DNA of 64,000 bases from Neoconidiobolus thromboides FSU 785 (taxonomy: Eukaryota; Entomophthoromycota; Entomophthoromycetes; Entomophthorales; Neoconidiobolaceae), in assembly GCA_025603075.1 (NCBI GenBank), contig MU626329.1:33102-97101 (forward strand), in the 5' to 3' direction. The notes below the pieces were generated by a model. The model was not told the DNA's origin. It saw only the letters and a program-made list of their open reading frames with translations, and did no database searches. Both the position numbers and the translations under genes were made by a program. Below are positions 1 through 11,152 of this stretch, one piece after another; position 1 is the first letter of the stretch, and each line of letters begins with the position of its first letter.

Positions 1-40
1 AAAAGATAGAAAAAGTGATGAAGTCAAAAAACACTCCCAG
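1..40 (+). mobile_element. MITE-like element, copy 1 (cut by window edge)
   Basis: Only the right end of the ~105-bp repeated element is present. It has the diagnostic GTGATGAAGTCAAAAAACAC stretch followed by CTCCCA. The left part lies outside the window. Confidence 0.7.
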
Positions 41-376
41 ATTGTATTAAAAAACATCACTGATTAAACCGACAGCCAAATAACGCTTTTCAATATAGTG
101 TTAGTTTTTAATTTTCTGAACACCCTTTTCAAACCAAAAAGGTATACAATGTTTTGTTGTTCTTAATTGTAAAATAGAGTCAATTAATTTATAGTGAAAG
201 TAAAAAACTTTAGATAGAAAAGAACTCTTTATTAAAATTTTAAAAAGCAAACTACTATTTAGCCTACAGCCTACTTTGCACAAATTAAAAAGTCAGATTA
301 CTTAGAAATCGCCTTATAATATTAAACCTATCAAAAATTATAATGAGTATAATAGTTTATCAATTTCAATACAGAC

Positions 377-474
377 TATGGGAGTGCTTTTGTGACTTCA
401 TTTTTTCCATTTTTAAGCACCATTTGTGGAAAATTTGTTAATAAAACTCTTGAACACAAAAACACATCTCTTTA
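377..474 (-). mobile_element. MITE-like element, copy 2
   Basis: Reverse-oriented, near full-length copy. It starts TATGGGAGTG, carries TGACTTCATTTTTTCCA, and ends AACACAAAAACACATCTCTT. The central AGCGCT is mutated to AGCACC. It lies in intergenic DNA 70 bp upstream of tRNA-Asn. Confidence 0.85.
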
Positions 475-543
475 TGAAACCCAAGAAAATTGGTAAATAT
501 TAGCTAATTATATATACTTGCACATTACTAAGATAAATAGTAA

Positions 544-617
544 GCTCGTATGGCGCAATTGGCTAGCGCGTTCGACTGTTAATCGAGAGGTTGCTGGTTC
601 GATCCCAGCTATGAGCG
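544..617 (+). tRNA. tRNA-Asn (GTT)
   Basis: A 74-nt cloverleaf. The acceptor GCTCGTA pairs with TATGAGC, the D arm reads TGGCGCAATTGGCTAGCGC, the anticodon loop contains GTT, and the T arm is GCTGG-TTCGATC-CCAGC. No intron is seen. The following T-rich run could act as a Pol III terminator. Confidence 0.95.
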
Positions 618-969
618 TCTACTAAATGTAGTTGCTACTATTTTAAAAATGTTTTGTTAAATGTAAACTTTAAAAACGGTAAAAGTTTGCTGAATTTGGT
701 ATTATTTAAATTCAGCTATAAATCAAAAACGTTCAATTACAAGCTATTTTGATGCTTTTTAATAAAGTCTTTTACAAAAATACTTAATAAATCAAATAAA
801 TAGTAATACACATTTTAGTTATAATATTTTTTATAAAATGTGAAGCAATTCAACTGAAAATAAGCAAAAAACTATTGAATCCGACTGGAAAACCCTGCAA
901 TTATAAATATTCAATAAAATTTTGCTTGTAATGAATAGCAGCCATTAAACTGCACAACAAAAATTATAT
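618..969. other. Intergenic, no feature seen
   Basis: AT-rich spacer between two convergent tRNA genes. No ORF of note and no element copy was recognised. Confidence 0.6.
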
Positions 970-1051
970 GATCAGGATGGGATTCGAACCCACGCCTCCG
1001 AAGAGACCGCGGCCTTAACACGGCGCCTTAGACCAACTCGGCCACCTGATC
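970..1051 (-). tRNA. tRNA-Leu (AAG)
   Basis: On the minus strand, acceptor GATCAGG pairs with CCTGATC. The D arm TGGCCGAG, a long variable arm and the T arm with GGTTCGAATCCC identify a type II tRNA-Leu. The anticodon stem that pairs is CCGTG with CGCGG, which leaves loop TTAAGGC and anticodon AAG. A TAA reading would need a register in which the stem does not pair. Confidence 0.93.
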
Positions 1052-2611
1052 CTTTTATCTATTTAATAAAATAATACTATGTTATTAATTTTGTTTTTAA
1101 TCAAATTATTAAATCTTATTAAAGCTAGTATCTTTTATATTTGAGATAGTTTAAATGTATTTTATATAATACGTGCTTTTTCAAAAGTTTTAATACAATA
1201 GAATAAATGCTAAGTATAAATTTATATTTAAAGTTTGAAGTTTATTATTATTCATCCAAGTGGTTGTAATATTTATTGTCAAGTCACTAACATTATTTAA
1301 AAGAACTCATAAGGATCAATAATTTTAATAAACTAAAAAATATCCTTATACTGTGAATCATTTTAACTAAATTTACTTCTATATCATTTGTTTCAGTATA
1401 TAGGTCTAATATCACAACTCCATATTGAATTAAAGGTTGTTAAATTAATAGTAAATTAATTATTTTAATTGGTTATTCATATTTCAAAATTCAATAACTT
1501 CCAAATCCAAAAAATTAAGCATATAATATGAAACTCCACTTGAGTTCATTGTTGTTACATTTTGTTCATATTATTTAATTTGAATAGCTGCCCATAATAG
1601 TATTATTTAAGAATTATAGTTCAAAGCTTCGGAACCTTTTGATAAAATAGCATATGGGAATGTGTTTTTGTATTCAAGAATTTTACTAATAATTTTTCCA
1701 CTCAAATAGCGTTTAAAAGAAACATCACCATATCGTCTAGAAAACACTTTATGAAATCGAGTTATAATCCTAACCAAAGGGCTAAAGCTAACGCTTTAGC
1801 TCTAAAATAAGGTCAAGAAATATGCTATATAATTGATCTAAAAATTCAATATACATATTCTTATTAAAGTTCTTTATTCGTTTATTTCTATTACTAAATT
1901 GAGTGTTACAATTCTTTATTTACTTTGATTTATATATTAACCTACTTGTTATACTCCATTTAGTTATTACTTTATCTTTAAAAAAATAATTATAGAATAT
2001 ATATATCTAATATATAAAGATAACGATTAATGGGGGATAAGCAGATAATCTTCGTTGTCTTGTTAATATGAAATTAATGAATTTTTATGTCATAATTAAG
2101 ATCCGGATTAATTTATTGTTTATAATCTAAAACTACAAGATACTCCATATAGTAAAGTCAAAACTACTCACTATGAATTAAAAATTAAAATAAAACTTAG
2201 TTTTACTAAGATGATAAGGAGATTGAAGGTATATTTATAACATCAATATATGAAGTATGAAATTGACATGCATTATTTGAATTTAAAATATTTAGGTAAG
2301 TTGTTTTGTTTTTGTATTGATACTGCTGCTTTATTATCATTTTCTTAATTACATATAACTAAAATTAAATGGGGATAAAGCTGTATTTAATTTAGTTATT
2401 AATGTATAGATTATCTAAAAATAAAAAATCGAGAATTCAGAGGTCAGCTGAAATAAATAGATTCAGTGCACTTAGAAATAATTAACAAATTAAGATATTA
2501 ATATCACATTAAACAAAAGCTCATAGCTTTGGTAAATTGTACTCATAAAACACAGCATTATAAATCAATTAAATCTGTCGCTTTTTATTTTTATTTTTAA
2601 TAATTAATATC
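1052..2611. other. Intergenic with one MITE-like copy
   Basis: AT-rich spacer upstream of the first receptor gene. It contains a shortened element copy at 1653-1732. No coding sequence was recognised. Confidence 0.6.
1653..1732 (+). mobile_element. MITE-like element, copy 3 (internal deletion)
   Basis: Both ends are present (TATGGGAATG ... CATCACCATA) and so is the core TTTTTCCACTCAAATAGCG. The roughly 25 bp containing TGGAAAAAGTGATGAAGTC are missing. The copy at 40524 has a similar deletion. Confidence 0.85.
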
Positions 2612-3649
2612 ATGATTTTATCAATAGGACAAAGTATACAGGTGGTGGTGGCAGTTATAGGATTATTCTTAAATGTAATAGTTGGACTTGTTGTTAGTAT
2701 TGGCCTAGGTTTGAAATCAACTGATTTAATATTAATCTTCATTATTGCTCTTCTTGATTCTTACTATTACCTTCATAACATAGTGAGAATGATCTTAATA
2801 GGAGTTGAATATTTAGTGGTAGACTCAAACAGATTAAACCCAGATCCTTCATGGTGGTGCCCTTTTGATGCTACAATTGATATGTCGCTTTATCTAGCTT
2901 GTATTGAATTAGTGGCCATCCTTAGTTTTATGCGATATTTAAGTATTTGTAGGAAAAAGAATCTGAGTCCCATTGTTTGGTATTCTATTGCTGCATTCTC
3001 TTTTTGTACCAATTTCATTTTTTCTTTAGTTTATATTGGTAATGGGTATTATAAGTGGTCTGTTACTGAATTAGTATGCGTTACAGGAAATGACCCTGAA
3101 TCTACTAATGTTGGTTACATTCGCTACTATAATTTTTGGTTCACTAGTTACACCGTACGGTCCTTTATTTCCCTTGTTATTATAGCATTTTCTTATTTCA
3201 ATATGACTACTGTTTATTATGAGAAATTATCTTCATCAGGAGATATACTAATGAAAAACCAACTTAAATCTAAAGATGAAGACTTCAAGCCTCAGCATAC
3301 TTCGCAATATTTCAATACAAGTGGGATAGAAAATTATAATGTGCAAAGGAACCAAATTTATAAGCAAAAATGGTTCACAGTCCTAAAATTAATGGGTGCG
3401 ATTCTTGCTTATTCTATTTGTTTAATTCCAGATATCACTTTTAACATCATTAGGTTGCTTCCAGATAGCTTCCCATACACAAACATAACTACCGACGTAT
3501 TCACAGCATCCAACTTACTTTTAAGTTGTTATGGGTTGGTTAATTCGCTTTTTGTATTACTTTCACATGATCCTTCTAAGCGATATCTCGCTTTTAAATT
3601 AGAATGTTTTGTCAATAACGTTAAAGGATGCCTTGGTTTTGATTGTTGA
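2612..3649 (+). CDS. Seven-helix class A-like G-protein-coupled receptor, paralog 1
   Basis: The 345-residue protein is intronless and has seven hydrophobic segments (about residues 10-33, 38-65, 88-110, 120-143, 174-198, 258-281, 297-318). Class A features are visible: WWC with Cys83 at the head of helix 3 and Cys156 in the second outer loop (a likely disulphide), MRY at 107-109 where DRY normally sits, CLIPD at 270-274 in place of the helix 6 CWxP, and SHDPSKR after helix 7. There is no helix 7 lysine of the kind that binds retinal, so an opsin role is unlikely. It is the first of five paralogs and lies 1.3 kb upstream of a same-strand copy. The ligand is unknown. Receptor function is inferred from topology and motifs. 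Confidence 0.88.
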   Translation: MILSIGQSIQVVVAVIGLFLNVIVGLVVSIGLGLKSTDLILIFIIALLDSYYYLHNIVRMILIGVEYLVVDSNRLNPDPSWWCPFDATIDMSLYLACIELVAILSFMRYLSICRKKNLSPIVWYSIAAFSFCTNFIFSLVYIGNGYYKWSVTELVCVTGNDPESTNVGYIRYYNFWFTSYTVRSFISLVIIAFSYFNMTTVYYEKLSSSGDILMKNQLKSKDEDFKPQHTSQYFNTSGIENYNVQRNQIYKQKWFTVLKLMGAILAYSICLIPDITFNIIRLLPDSFPYTNITTDVFTASNLLLSCYGLVNSLFVLLSHDPSKRYLAFKLECFVNNVKGCLGFDC

Positions 3650-4930
3650 AAGTTTAAAATAAAAGTATTAGATATGTCTTCTATCTACATATTATTTGTA
3701 ATTGTTTAGACATTATTGAAGTTGATTTGGGTAAATTAAGAAATCACGTGTTTATATAGCTCAAAGATTTATACATGTGATGTTATAGCTCAGGTTCTCA
3801 TTTTACATCAAGTAAAATAAAGTAGTGCTATATCACTCATGAAAGAAACACTTATTCATAAAGCTTCCATGGTTATAAAATCTAGTACTTTGGTTCTATT
3901 AATTAAAGAAGCATCCTTATAATAAGGCTATTTTTCCATGTATATTATTCATTTTGAACAAAAATATGCAAATGCTAACTTATAGTAATTATGCAATATA
4001 AAAACCATGAATAGCTTTGGCTCACCAAAAAAATTTAATTATTCTAAGAAATTGTTATAATAACTATAATTTTAAAGTCATCCCATGATAAATGTATTTT
4101 GGATAAAACCAGATTTAGCGCCTTTATTACCATAATTATTCAATCTATATAAACACAAAGTATTGACGTTTTACATCTTTGTTCTTACTATACTCAAAAT
4201 AAGCTAAAACACCTTTTAGAAGCACCATGCACTATTATACATTTCATATGCAGAATATTTTCTTTGTAACTAGACATTCAAGCTAGTGTATTTTAATTTT
4301 TGCCACTTTAAACCACCACCAAAAGCTGTTCTATTTTATCAAACCAATGATAGTATAATATTAAATTTATCTTGAGATACAATTTGCTTCAGGATACCTT
4401 AACAAAATGGCCTTTATTTAGGCAAATCGTAAATTTTCGTAATCTAATAGTTTACGCAACTACTAATAATATACATAGTTTAAAATTTAATAAAGTATTT
4501 AGTATAAACTTTTACATATGTATATTAATTTACACTTATCTAATGCCATTCGAAATAGCTTTGATAAGTCACCCAGTTATACAAAATATGAAGGTCTAAA
4601 ATCCGCTATTTACGCCCAATATGAGGATACCTTTTAAACTTTAATTGTGTAGCAGTTTACCGCTCATTTTAAAACATAAAAATAGAGAACTAAGCTACTA
4701 TCCAGTATAGATAACAAATCATTGATTATAAAAACTACTGGTAATTGATACACAATTAAAGTTAAAGAGCTGGAGAATAAATAATATGAATATGAAACTG
4801 AGTTATGATATAAAAAGAATAAAGTGTAAATAAAAACCACGAATATTTTTTTGTTTTTACTTGTTTTACTACATTTGAATATCACAATTAAAACTTACCT
4901 GGCCTATTAATATTCAACTCAAAGCTCTAA
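3650..4930. other. Intergenic between tandem receptor genes
   Basis: AT-rich spacer. The two short open frames here (4372-4599 plus and 4664-4885 minus) have no recognisable motif and look like chance ORFs. Confidence 0.6.
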
Positions 4931-5977
4931 ATGATATTGACTACAGGACAGTGCTTACAGTTAGCTATAGCAATAATAGGACTTGTTTTAAATATAGCGG
5001 TGGGCCTTGTTGTTGGCTTTGGTTTAAAATTAAAGAGCCCAGATTTAAAGCTAATGCTAGTTATGTCAATATTGGACACTTATTATTATATTCATAATAT
5101 AGTGAGGATAAGTTTAATAAGTTTGGAATATTTAATGGTTGACACGATAGATTTAAATCCTGCACCACTGTGGTGGTGTCGTTTTGATGCTACCATTGAT
5201 ATGGCGTTGTATTTAGTATGTATTGAATTGGTAGCCACCCTTAGCTTTATGCGCTATTTAAACATATGTAGGAAGGTAGATATAAAGCCAACTAGATGGT
5301 ACTTAATTGGGCTCTTTTCTTTTATTTCCAATTTTTCGTTCTCGTTGATATATATTTATAATGGTTATTACAAATGGTCGTCAACAAAGTTGGTTTGCAT
5401 TGTTGCTGAAAATCCCAATAACAATTTAACCTTTAAAAATTACTATTACTTTTGGGTATCAAATTATCTATTTCGTTCTTTATTATCACTCCTTATCATT
5501 TCTTTTACTTACTTCAGCATGACAAAAAAATATTTTGAGATAATATCATCAAGAGATGGTTTGTTTAAAGCTCAAGGGAGTTATAGTACTGAAAGGTTAA
5601 GCCATATACATGATAGTTCTCAATATTTACATACAGGTGTAAATGAAACCTATAGCTTGAAAGGTCCAAATTTATTTAAGCAAAAATTATTTACAATAAT
5701 GAAGCTTTTCGGCGCTATATTTGCTTACACCATATGTATTACACCAGATATTGTCCTAAATATACTAAGTCTTCTTCCAGGTGGGTTGGAGGGTTTTGGT
5801 GTAGATATTAGTCTTTCTGTATTTTCTAACCTTTTGTTAAGTTGCTATGGAATAATCAATGCTTTGTTTGTTTTGCTTTCCCATGATCCCTCAAAGCGAT
5901 ATATTTATAATCAAATAGAGTACTTTGTGAAAGGCACCAAATCCTACAATAACCATCAGACTTTGATTCATCAATAG
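4931..5977 (+). CDS. Seven-helix class A-like G-protein-coupled receptor, paralog 2
   Basis: This 348-residue intronless protein is a close relative of the gene at 2612. It shares the short outer N terminus, WWCRFDATIDMALYL at helix 3, LSFMRYLNICR at the inner end of helix 3, NGYYKWS in the second outer loop, and SHDPSKRY after helix 7. The inner loop 3 (about residues 205-255) is polar and diverges, as expected where G-protein coupling is set. It is arranged head-to-tail with paralog 1, which suggests tandem duplication. A membrane sensor is inferred; the ligand cannot be read from the sequence. Confidence 0.88.
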   Translation: MILTTGQCLQLAIAIIGLVLNIAVGLVVGFGLKLKSPDLKLMLVMSILDTYYYIHNIVRISLISLEYLMVDTIDLNPAPLWWCRFDATIDMALYLVCIELVATLSFMRYLNICRKVDIKPTRWYLIGLFSFISNFSFSLIYIYNGYYKWSSTKLVCIVAENPNNNLTFKNYYYFWVSNYLFRSLLSLLIISFTYFSMTKKYFEIISSRDGLFKAQGSYSTERLSHIHDSSQYLHTGVNETYSLKGPNLFKQKLFTIMKLFGAIFAYTICITPDIVLNILSLLPGGLEGFGVDISLSVFSNLLLSCYGIINALFVLLSHDPSKRYIYNQIEYFVKGTKSYNNHQTLIHQ

Positions 5978-7124
5978 GCTATTGTATATTAATTTAAAAT
6001 TTTAGTATTAGAACTTCAGAAAGTTTAATTAATTCAAATATACTATAAATCACAAATAAAATTACACATATCTTCTTGATTTAAAACTTTGAAATATCTA
6101 CTCATCATAGCCATTAGTTTTATGTTATATACTATATATATTCCATATAGCTAATTAAAAAGCACTTTTAATCAAATATTCAAAGGTATATAATGAGAAG
6201 GATATGGTGATATAGAAAAGCGGTAAAGCCTATTTACAACGATGTTGGGCTATAAAAGTAATACAAGTGTTATTTTGATAAATATTAACGTTAAATTTAA
6301 CCCACATTCTATCAACTATTGTTAATATTCTGTTTACTAATAGAATATATTACCTGAATATGGCAATGTTTGTTGTTAACAGCGTGCTTTTTTATTACCG
6401 TAGAGTGTATTATATTATCCTGATTTTTGAGATAGAGATTAGACAAAATGAATATTTAGTAAATATTCAACAAGTTTAATGTAATTCTAAATTATTTACT
6501 CAAATTTTTTGATTGAAATATGGGATAAGATTCATTCCGAAATTTTTTTATTTAGTGCTCTTGTTCACTTTTAATGTAGTATAAAATTCAGAAGAAATCA
6601 GTTAAATACTGAAACAAAAAGGCATTCATATATAATTGCAATGTTAAAATTAATTCATTAATTATTAATCATTTTAAATTTTCGTATATTCTTAAGCATT
6701 TAATAATCCTAACAAATAAATAAATAAAAATAAAAACATAATACTACTTATAGAATATAACCCATTATTTTTTATAGTATTGCATCTTCAGCTGTGGTTA
6801 TTTTCGTTTCAGTTTAATAATAAATTAGTCATTTCCATATATTTGTTTATTTTCTAGATAAATCTCAAGTGGTAAGGATATAAAATTGTAATAGAGATAA
6901 ATTTTTACAGCAAAAATATATTTGTCTTTGAACAAAGTAAACCATTATTCATTCAGATAAGAATTTGGTTTTTTTTAGTATAAAAAATAACCATGCATAT
7001 AGGATTGCCTTATAGTTTATTATACATTAGCCCAGCTATGACTCAAAAGCTATAAGCATGTACTTTAGTAATAACTTAAGTGTATTTAGATCCAAAATTG
7101 ACTCTTGGCTAAACGAAGGTAACA

Positions 7125-7203
7125 ATCCTGAAAGCAACCACATCAGGGTATCTTTAAAGCTGTATTTTAAGCACAAGGCCTTAGACTACTTGGTCGAGTT
7201 TAC
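7125..7203 (-). pseudogene. Decayed tRNA-Leu
   Basis: Read on the minus strand, the first 25 nt align without gaps to the intact tRNA-Leu(TAA) at 10888, with 18 matches, six transitions and one transversion; GTCTAAGG is unchanged. The anticodon arm is also recognisable (CTTAA retained). The T arm has lost the GGTTCGAACCC box and the acceptor no longer pairs, so it should not be functional. Confidence 0.7.
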
Positions 7204-7425
7204 TTTTTAATTATGAAGATAGGACTTAGATTTCAAAAAAATACTATAGCAAAAAATGGTTAAATCTGTACTTAAATTTTATATCAAAAATAATATAATG
7301 AATTTTATCTATAAACTAAAGGGCGGAGACTAAAAACATAGCTATAAACTGGATCTATCCACTAATTTATACATACTTTTCTTAACTAGAGTTTTTATAA
7401 TTCTATTACATAAAACTTTCAAACA

Positions 7426-7529
7426 TATGGGGGTGTTTTTTTGATTTCCTCACTTTCTCTATCTTTTAAGCATTATTTGAGCGAAAAATTCATTAGTAAA
7501 ATTCTTAAACATAAAAATACATCCTCGTA
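7426..7529 (-). mobile_element. MITE-like element, copy 4
   Basis: Full-length reverse copy, TATGGGGGTG ... CATCCTCGTA, with TTTTAAGCATTATTTGAGCG at its centre. Confidence 0.85.
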
Positions 7530-8013
7530 TTTTTGTGATAACATAATCATAACAATGATACTTTATACTATTTTTTGAGGCTGTCAATTCATCATAAAAA
7601 CCATGATCCTTTAGATGGTGTTCTCGTTATACAAATATATAGACTCGTGGATTCTTTAAAGCGCCATATTTCTAGAATAGTAATTGTTGGTTAAAACAAT
7701 AACATTGAATATAATATTACATATTTTTAATAAAGTTATGTCGCTGAAACTTTTTATTTTTGTTAAATTCACCAATAAAAAAGTGGCTCGATAGTACTTA
7801 AAAAGAATTGAAAAGAACACTATCTTAAGAAGAGGAATAAGAGGCAGGTGACAAAGCAAAAATATATTATAAACGGACATAATCTATAGATTATTGCAAA
7901 AAAAGGAAGACACTTAATTCAAAGAGGCATATTTAAAATAAGAAAATTAATAGAATAGCATATTTGTGATTTAAATAAAGGGTAATTTTAAACTTTAATT
8001 CATTTTTGATGAA

Positions 8014-8022
8014 TATATAAAG
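8014..8022 (+). promoter_or_regulatory. TATA box
   Basis: TATATAAAG lies 65 bp upstream of the ATG of receptor paralog 3, a normal core-promoter distance in this window. Confidence 0.55.
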
Positions 8023-8086
8023 GAAACTTCAGATTTTTTGTTAAACAATTTTTAGATTAATTTATTTTTAACTATTTAATTTAAAA

Positions 8087-9115
8087 ATGGAGATGCTTAG
8101 TGGTCAGATAGCAATGATAATAGCCTCAGTTATTGGGCTAGTTCTAAACTTGTTAGTAGGAGCGATTGTCACTATTGGTTTACAATTAAAAAGTATCGAC
8201 TTAAAAATGATAGCGATCATTTCACTCACCGATATCATTTTTTATTTTTGGAATATACTAAGGGTTATTCTTAACAGTACAAATTTAGTACCAATAGCAT
8301 TTGATATTTTACACCAAACCCCTACCTGGTGGTGCCCATTAGATTTTGTTATTACTATGACCTGCTTAGGCACGTCAGTGGAATTAGTTGCAATTCTAGG
8401 GCTGATTCGCTATACAAAAATTTGTTGCCAAAAGGAATTACCTTCATACGTCTGGTATGGTCTAGTAGTTTTGTCATTTTCGCTATCGATAGCCTTAGCG
8501 TTAGGAAATGAATATTATGGGTACTATTTTTGGTCAAGGACTCAAATGTTTTGCTTGGTAGCGATAAATACTAATATAGCAGAGGGATTGTTAAATTACC
8601 AATATTATTTGATTTTTTATTGTTTTTATGCTATTAGAAGTATTATTGCTTTAGTTATTATTGCATTTTGCTATTTCAAAGTTACTACTGTCTATCGCCA
8701 AGCCCTTAAATCAACAATAACTATTAATTTGAAGAAGAAAACTCAATTATCTGACAGTATAATTAATCAAAATAATGATTCGGAATTCATTCCAAGTAAA
8801 GATAGCGTAGAAACATTTGAAAGTGAAAGTCCGGAAGAAACTGCAATAATGCATCGCAGCCACAATCTAAAAATAAATCGTAATTTTGCTACTATTAAAA
8901 TGATGAGTGCAAGTTTAGCATATATGATTTGCTTGTTACCTGATGTTATCCTTACTATTCTTGATCTTGGTTTTGATTCATACCCTGGCCCTTCTGTAGC
9001 GACTGCTTCTAATGTCTTACTTTGTTTTACAGGAGTAGTGTCTGCTCTCTTTGTCCTCTTATCTCATGCTCCTTCACGAGAATTTCTTGTGAGACATGTT
9101 AGATCAATGTTTTAG
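8087..9115 (+). CDS. Seven-helix class A-like G-protein-coupled receptor, paralog 3
   Basis: This 342-residue intronless receptor belongs to a second subgroup with the gene at 11153. The two share YYGYY in the second outer loop and SHAP rather than SHDP/SHEP after helix 7. It keeps WWCP at the start of helix 3, IRY at its inner end, and CLLPD in helix 6. Inner loop 3 is long, charged and Ser/Thr-rich (about residues 210-265), a plausible site for phosphorylation. A TATA box lies 65 bp upstream. The function is inferred to be a plasma-membrane receptor for an unknown signal. Confidence 0.87.
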   Translation: MEMLSGQIAMIIASVIGLVLNLLVGAIVTIGLQLKSIDLKMIAIISLTDIIFYFWNILRVILNSTNLVPIAFDILHQTPTWWCPLDFVITMTCLGTSVELVAILGLIRYTKICCQKELPSYVWYGLVVLSFSLSIALALGNEYYGYYFWSRTQMFCLVAINTNIAEGLLNYQYYLIFYCFYAIRSIIALVIIAFCYFKVTTVYRQALKSTITINLKKKTQLSDSIINQNNDSEFIPSKDSVETFESESPEETAIMHRSHNLKINRNFATIKMMSASLAYMICLLPDVILTILDLGFDSYPGPSVATASNVLLCFTGVVSALFVLLSHAPSREFLVRHVRSMF

Positions 9116-9558
9116 ATAAAAATTGAAATAATATTTTTTCTTATAGTAACTATCTCTTTACTTTTTTTTCTAGGCTATCATAAAGTTACAATATTAATCT
9201 AATGAAAAACCCCAATTATTTCACTTATATCAGATTAATAAAGATTATCAACTTATTTCTATTAATGTATAATTAATGTTTTTCTTCATAGTATTAGAAA
9301 TTAGTTGGAACAATTTGAGATAAATCACCTGTTTTTTATTCTCATGAGTTTTTCCTCCAAAATAATTAATAAGGTAAAATGCTTAATGTGTAAAAGGTGA
9401 TATCAAACTATAATACAACAAATTTTTACGTGGTAGACTACATTAGTCAAAAACTTTGGATGCAAATGCCCTACCATGATATTTTTATTGTACTAAAACC
9501 CATAATAGCATCTATTATGTATCATGTGTTTTTGTGTGTATGCAATTTAAGGTTTTGA

Positions 9559-9655
9559 TATGGGGATGTCTTTGTTTAAGAATTTTACTAAAAAATCCTG
9601 CTCAATAGCACTTTAAAAAGGTAAAATAGTTGAAACCTAAAAGGACACCCCCATA
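9559..9655 (+). mobile_element. MITE-like element, copy 5
   Basis: TATGGGGATG ... GGACACCCCCATA. The ends are well preserved. The centre is degenerate (CTCAATAGCACTTTAAAAAG). Confidence 0.85.
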
Positions 9656-10503
9656 TTTATCTTTGAGCATTTAGGGTCATAAGCTTCAAATAAAAATTAA
9701 TTTTCAAAAATTACCATCATTAGCAATTTAGATAAAAAATATATATCTATTTAGTATTTATTGCTAATTCTTTAAAAGTTTTTTAAACCTAAAGTATAAA
9801 AACATCATAAATATGTATTTAATTTAGATTATAAATATATGGCCCTTTCAATGATATGTTTATCGCATAATAAGTACTTATTGTATAACACTAAAATATA
9901 AATAACGTACAAATTAATCATCTGACCCCTTTAATCATTTGATCCGTACTGCCAAATTTACTGAATTTTTTGAAACCAAAATTTTCAATATAATAAGCTG
10001 GTGAATTAGTATAATGTTAATGTTCAAACATATATAAAGAAAGAAAGAAATATTACGATCTATTAAGAAAATTATATTTATAGCTTAGATACTTGCTGTT
10101 AACCATCGTTAGAATCATTTTGAAATTTAGCAATAATTGGTCAAGAAGGATAAGGTTTTGTAAAATTGAAGTTATTTAAAAATCAATGTTTCAGGAATTA
10201 AAATACTATACAATATAATGTAATATTGTATTGTATGTGCTAAATAGCTCTGCTCTATAGTTTTATTTTTACTAACAAAGATTCTTCACTAAATATCCTT
10301 ATTGTTGTTTTATTTAACTTCATGCGAAAATACTCAAAACTTAGAATTAAATGATTAAAGAGACCAAAAAGATTAATTTGTACATTATTCAAATTTGTTG
10401 TAAGTTTTGAATTTCATTTAATTTTTTTACCTTTTTTCATTATAAACACTTTAAAATAAGCCCATTATTAATAATAAACATTTTAATAAATTAATAGAAA
10501 TTA

Positions 10504-10607
10504 TATGAGGATATATTTTTGTATTTAAGAGTTTTACCAACAATTTTACACTCAAATAGCGCTTAAAAGATGGAAAAAGTAATGAAGCCAAAAAAATCAT
10601 TCTCGTA
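10504..10607 (+). mobile_element. MITE-like element, copy 6
   Basis: TATGAGGATA ... TCTCGTA, with intact CACTCAAATAGCGCTTAAAA and GATGGAAAAAGTAATGAAG. Confidence 0.87.
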
Positions 10608-10887
10608 GAATCTTTTAAATTTTCTAAATGAATTCAACTCAAATTATGACATTCAAATAGGTATAACTACATTCTATCTATCGGTTAATTAAGAATATAC
10701 CACTTTTATATATATTTTAACCTTGGTAACTAACAAATGGCTTCCGCCTTGTCTCTTAGTCCTGCATTGTTTTAGCTTCATTAACAGAGAACATTTGCAA
10801 GCCTTCAACTTTCCACTTTAAAATAATCTTATTGAATCTATAGATTTTAAATAAAAATTATATAATTTAATTAGACAAACTAAAGGG

Positions 10888-10969
10888 GTCAATTTGGCCG
10901 AGCGGTCTAAGGCGTTGCACTTAAGATGCAATCTCGAGAGAGGCGTGGGTTCGAACCCCACAGTTGACA
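10888..10969 (+). tRNA. tRNA-Leu (TAA)
   Basis: Acceptor GTCAATT pairs with AGTTGAC (one G-U pair). The anticodon stem TTGCA/TGCAA encloses CTTAAGA, giving anticodon TAA. It has a long variable arm and a GTGGG-TTCGAAC-CCCAC T arm. The open frame that runs through it is not a protein gene. Confidence 0.95.
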
Positions 10970-11152
10970 TAATATTTTATATTGTCTATTTTAATACTAG
11001 TTATGTATTAAAGCCACTAATAACTGACCGATATAATAATATGAGAAAAGATAGTGCTAATTTTAAAAATTATTCTTCATATTTCTTTATTAAAATAAAT
11101 TTTATTCTGAATATATATATAAGAGAAGAGTGTATCCTTTAGAAATAAAAGA

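Larger units (their letters stand above)
5978..8086. other. Intergenic with tRNA relic and MITE-like copy
   Basis: AT-rich spacer with a decayed tRNA-Leu (7125-7203) and one element copy (7426-7529). The minus-strand frame at 7656-7880 has no recognisable features. Confidence 0.6.
9116..10887. other. Intergenic with two MITE-like copies
   Basis: AT-rich spacer carrying element copies at 9559 and 10504. No other feature was seen. Confidence 0.6.

Noticed and set aside
101-283. Short minus-strand open frame
   Set aside because: AT-rich intergenic frame with no motif, next to an element copy; chance ORF.
2612-3649. Receptors considered as microbial or animal-type opsins
   Set aside because: No lysine in helix 7 for retinal attachment.
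4372-4885. Two short open frames between receptor genes
   Set aside because: No recognisable motif or relation to the receptor paralogs, and low-complexity AT-rich codons.
10894-11142. 82-codon open frame starting MAERSKALHL
   Set aside because: Its start is tRNA-Leu(TAA) sequence; this translation is a well-known tRNA artefact.
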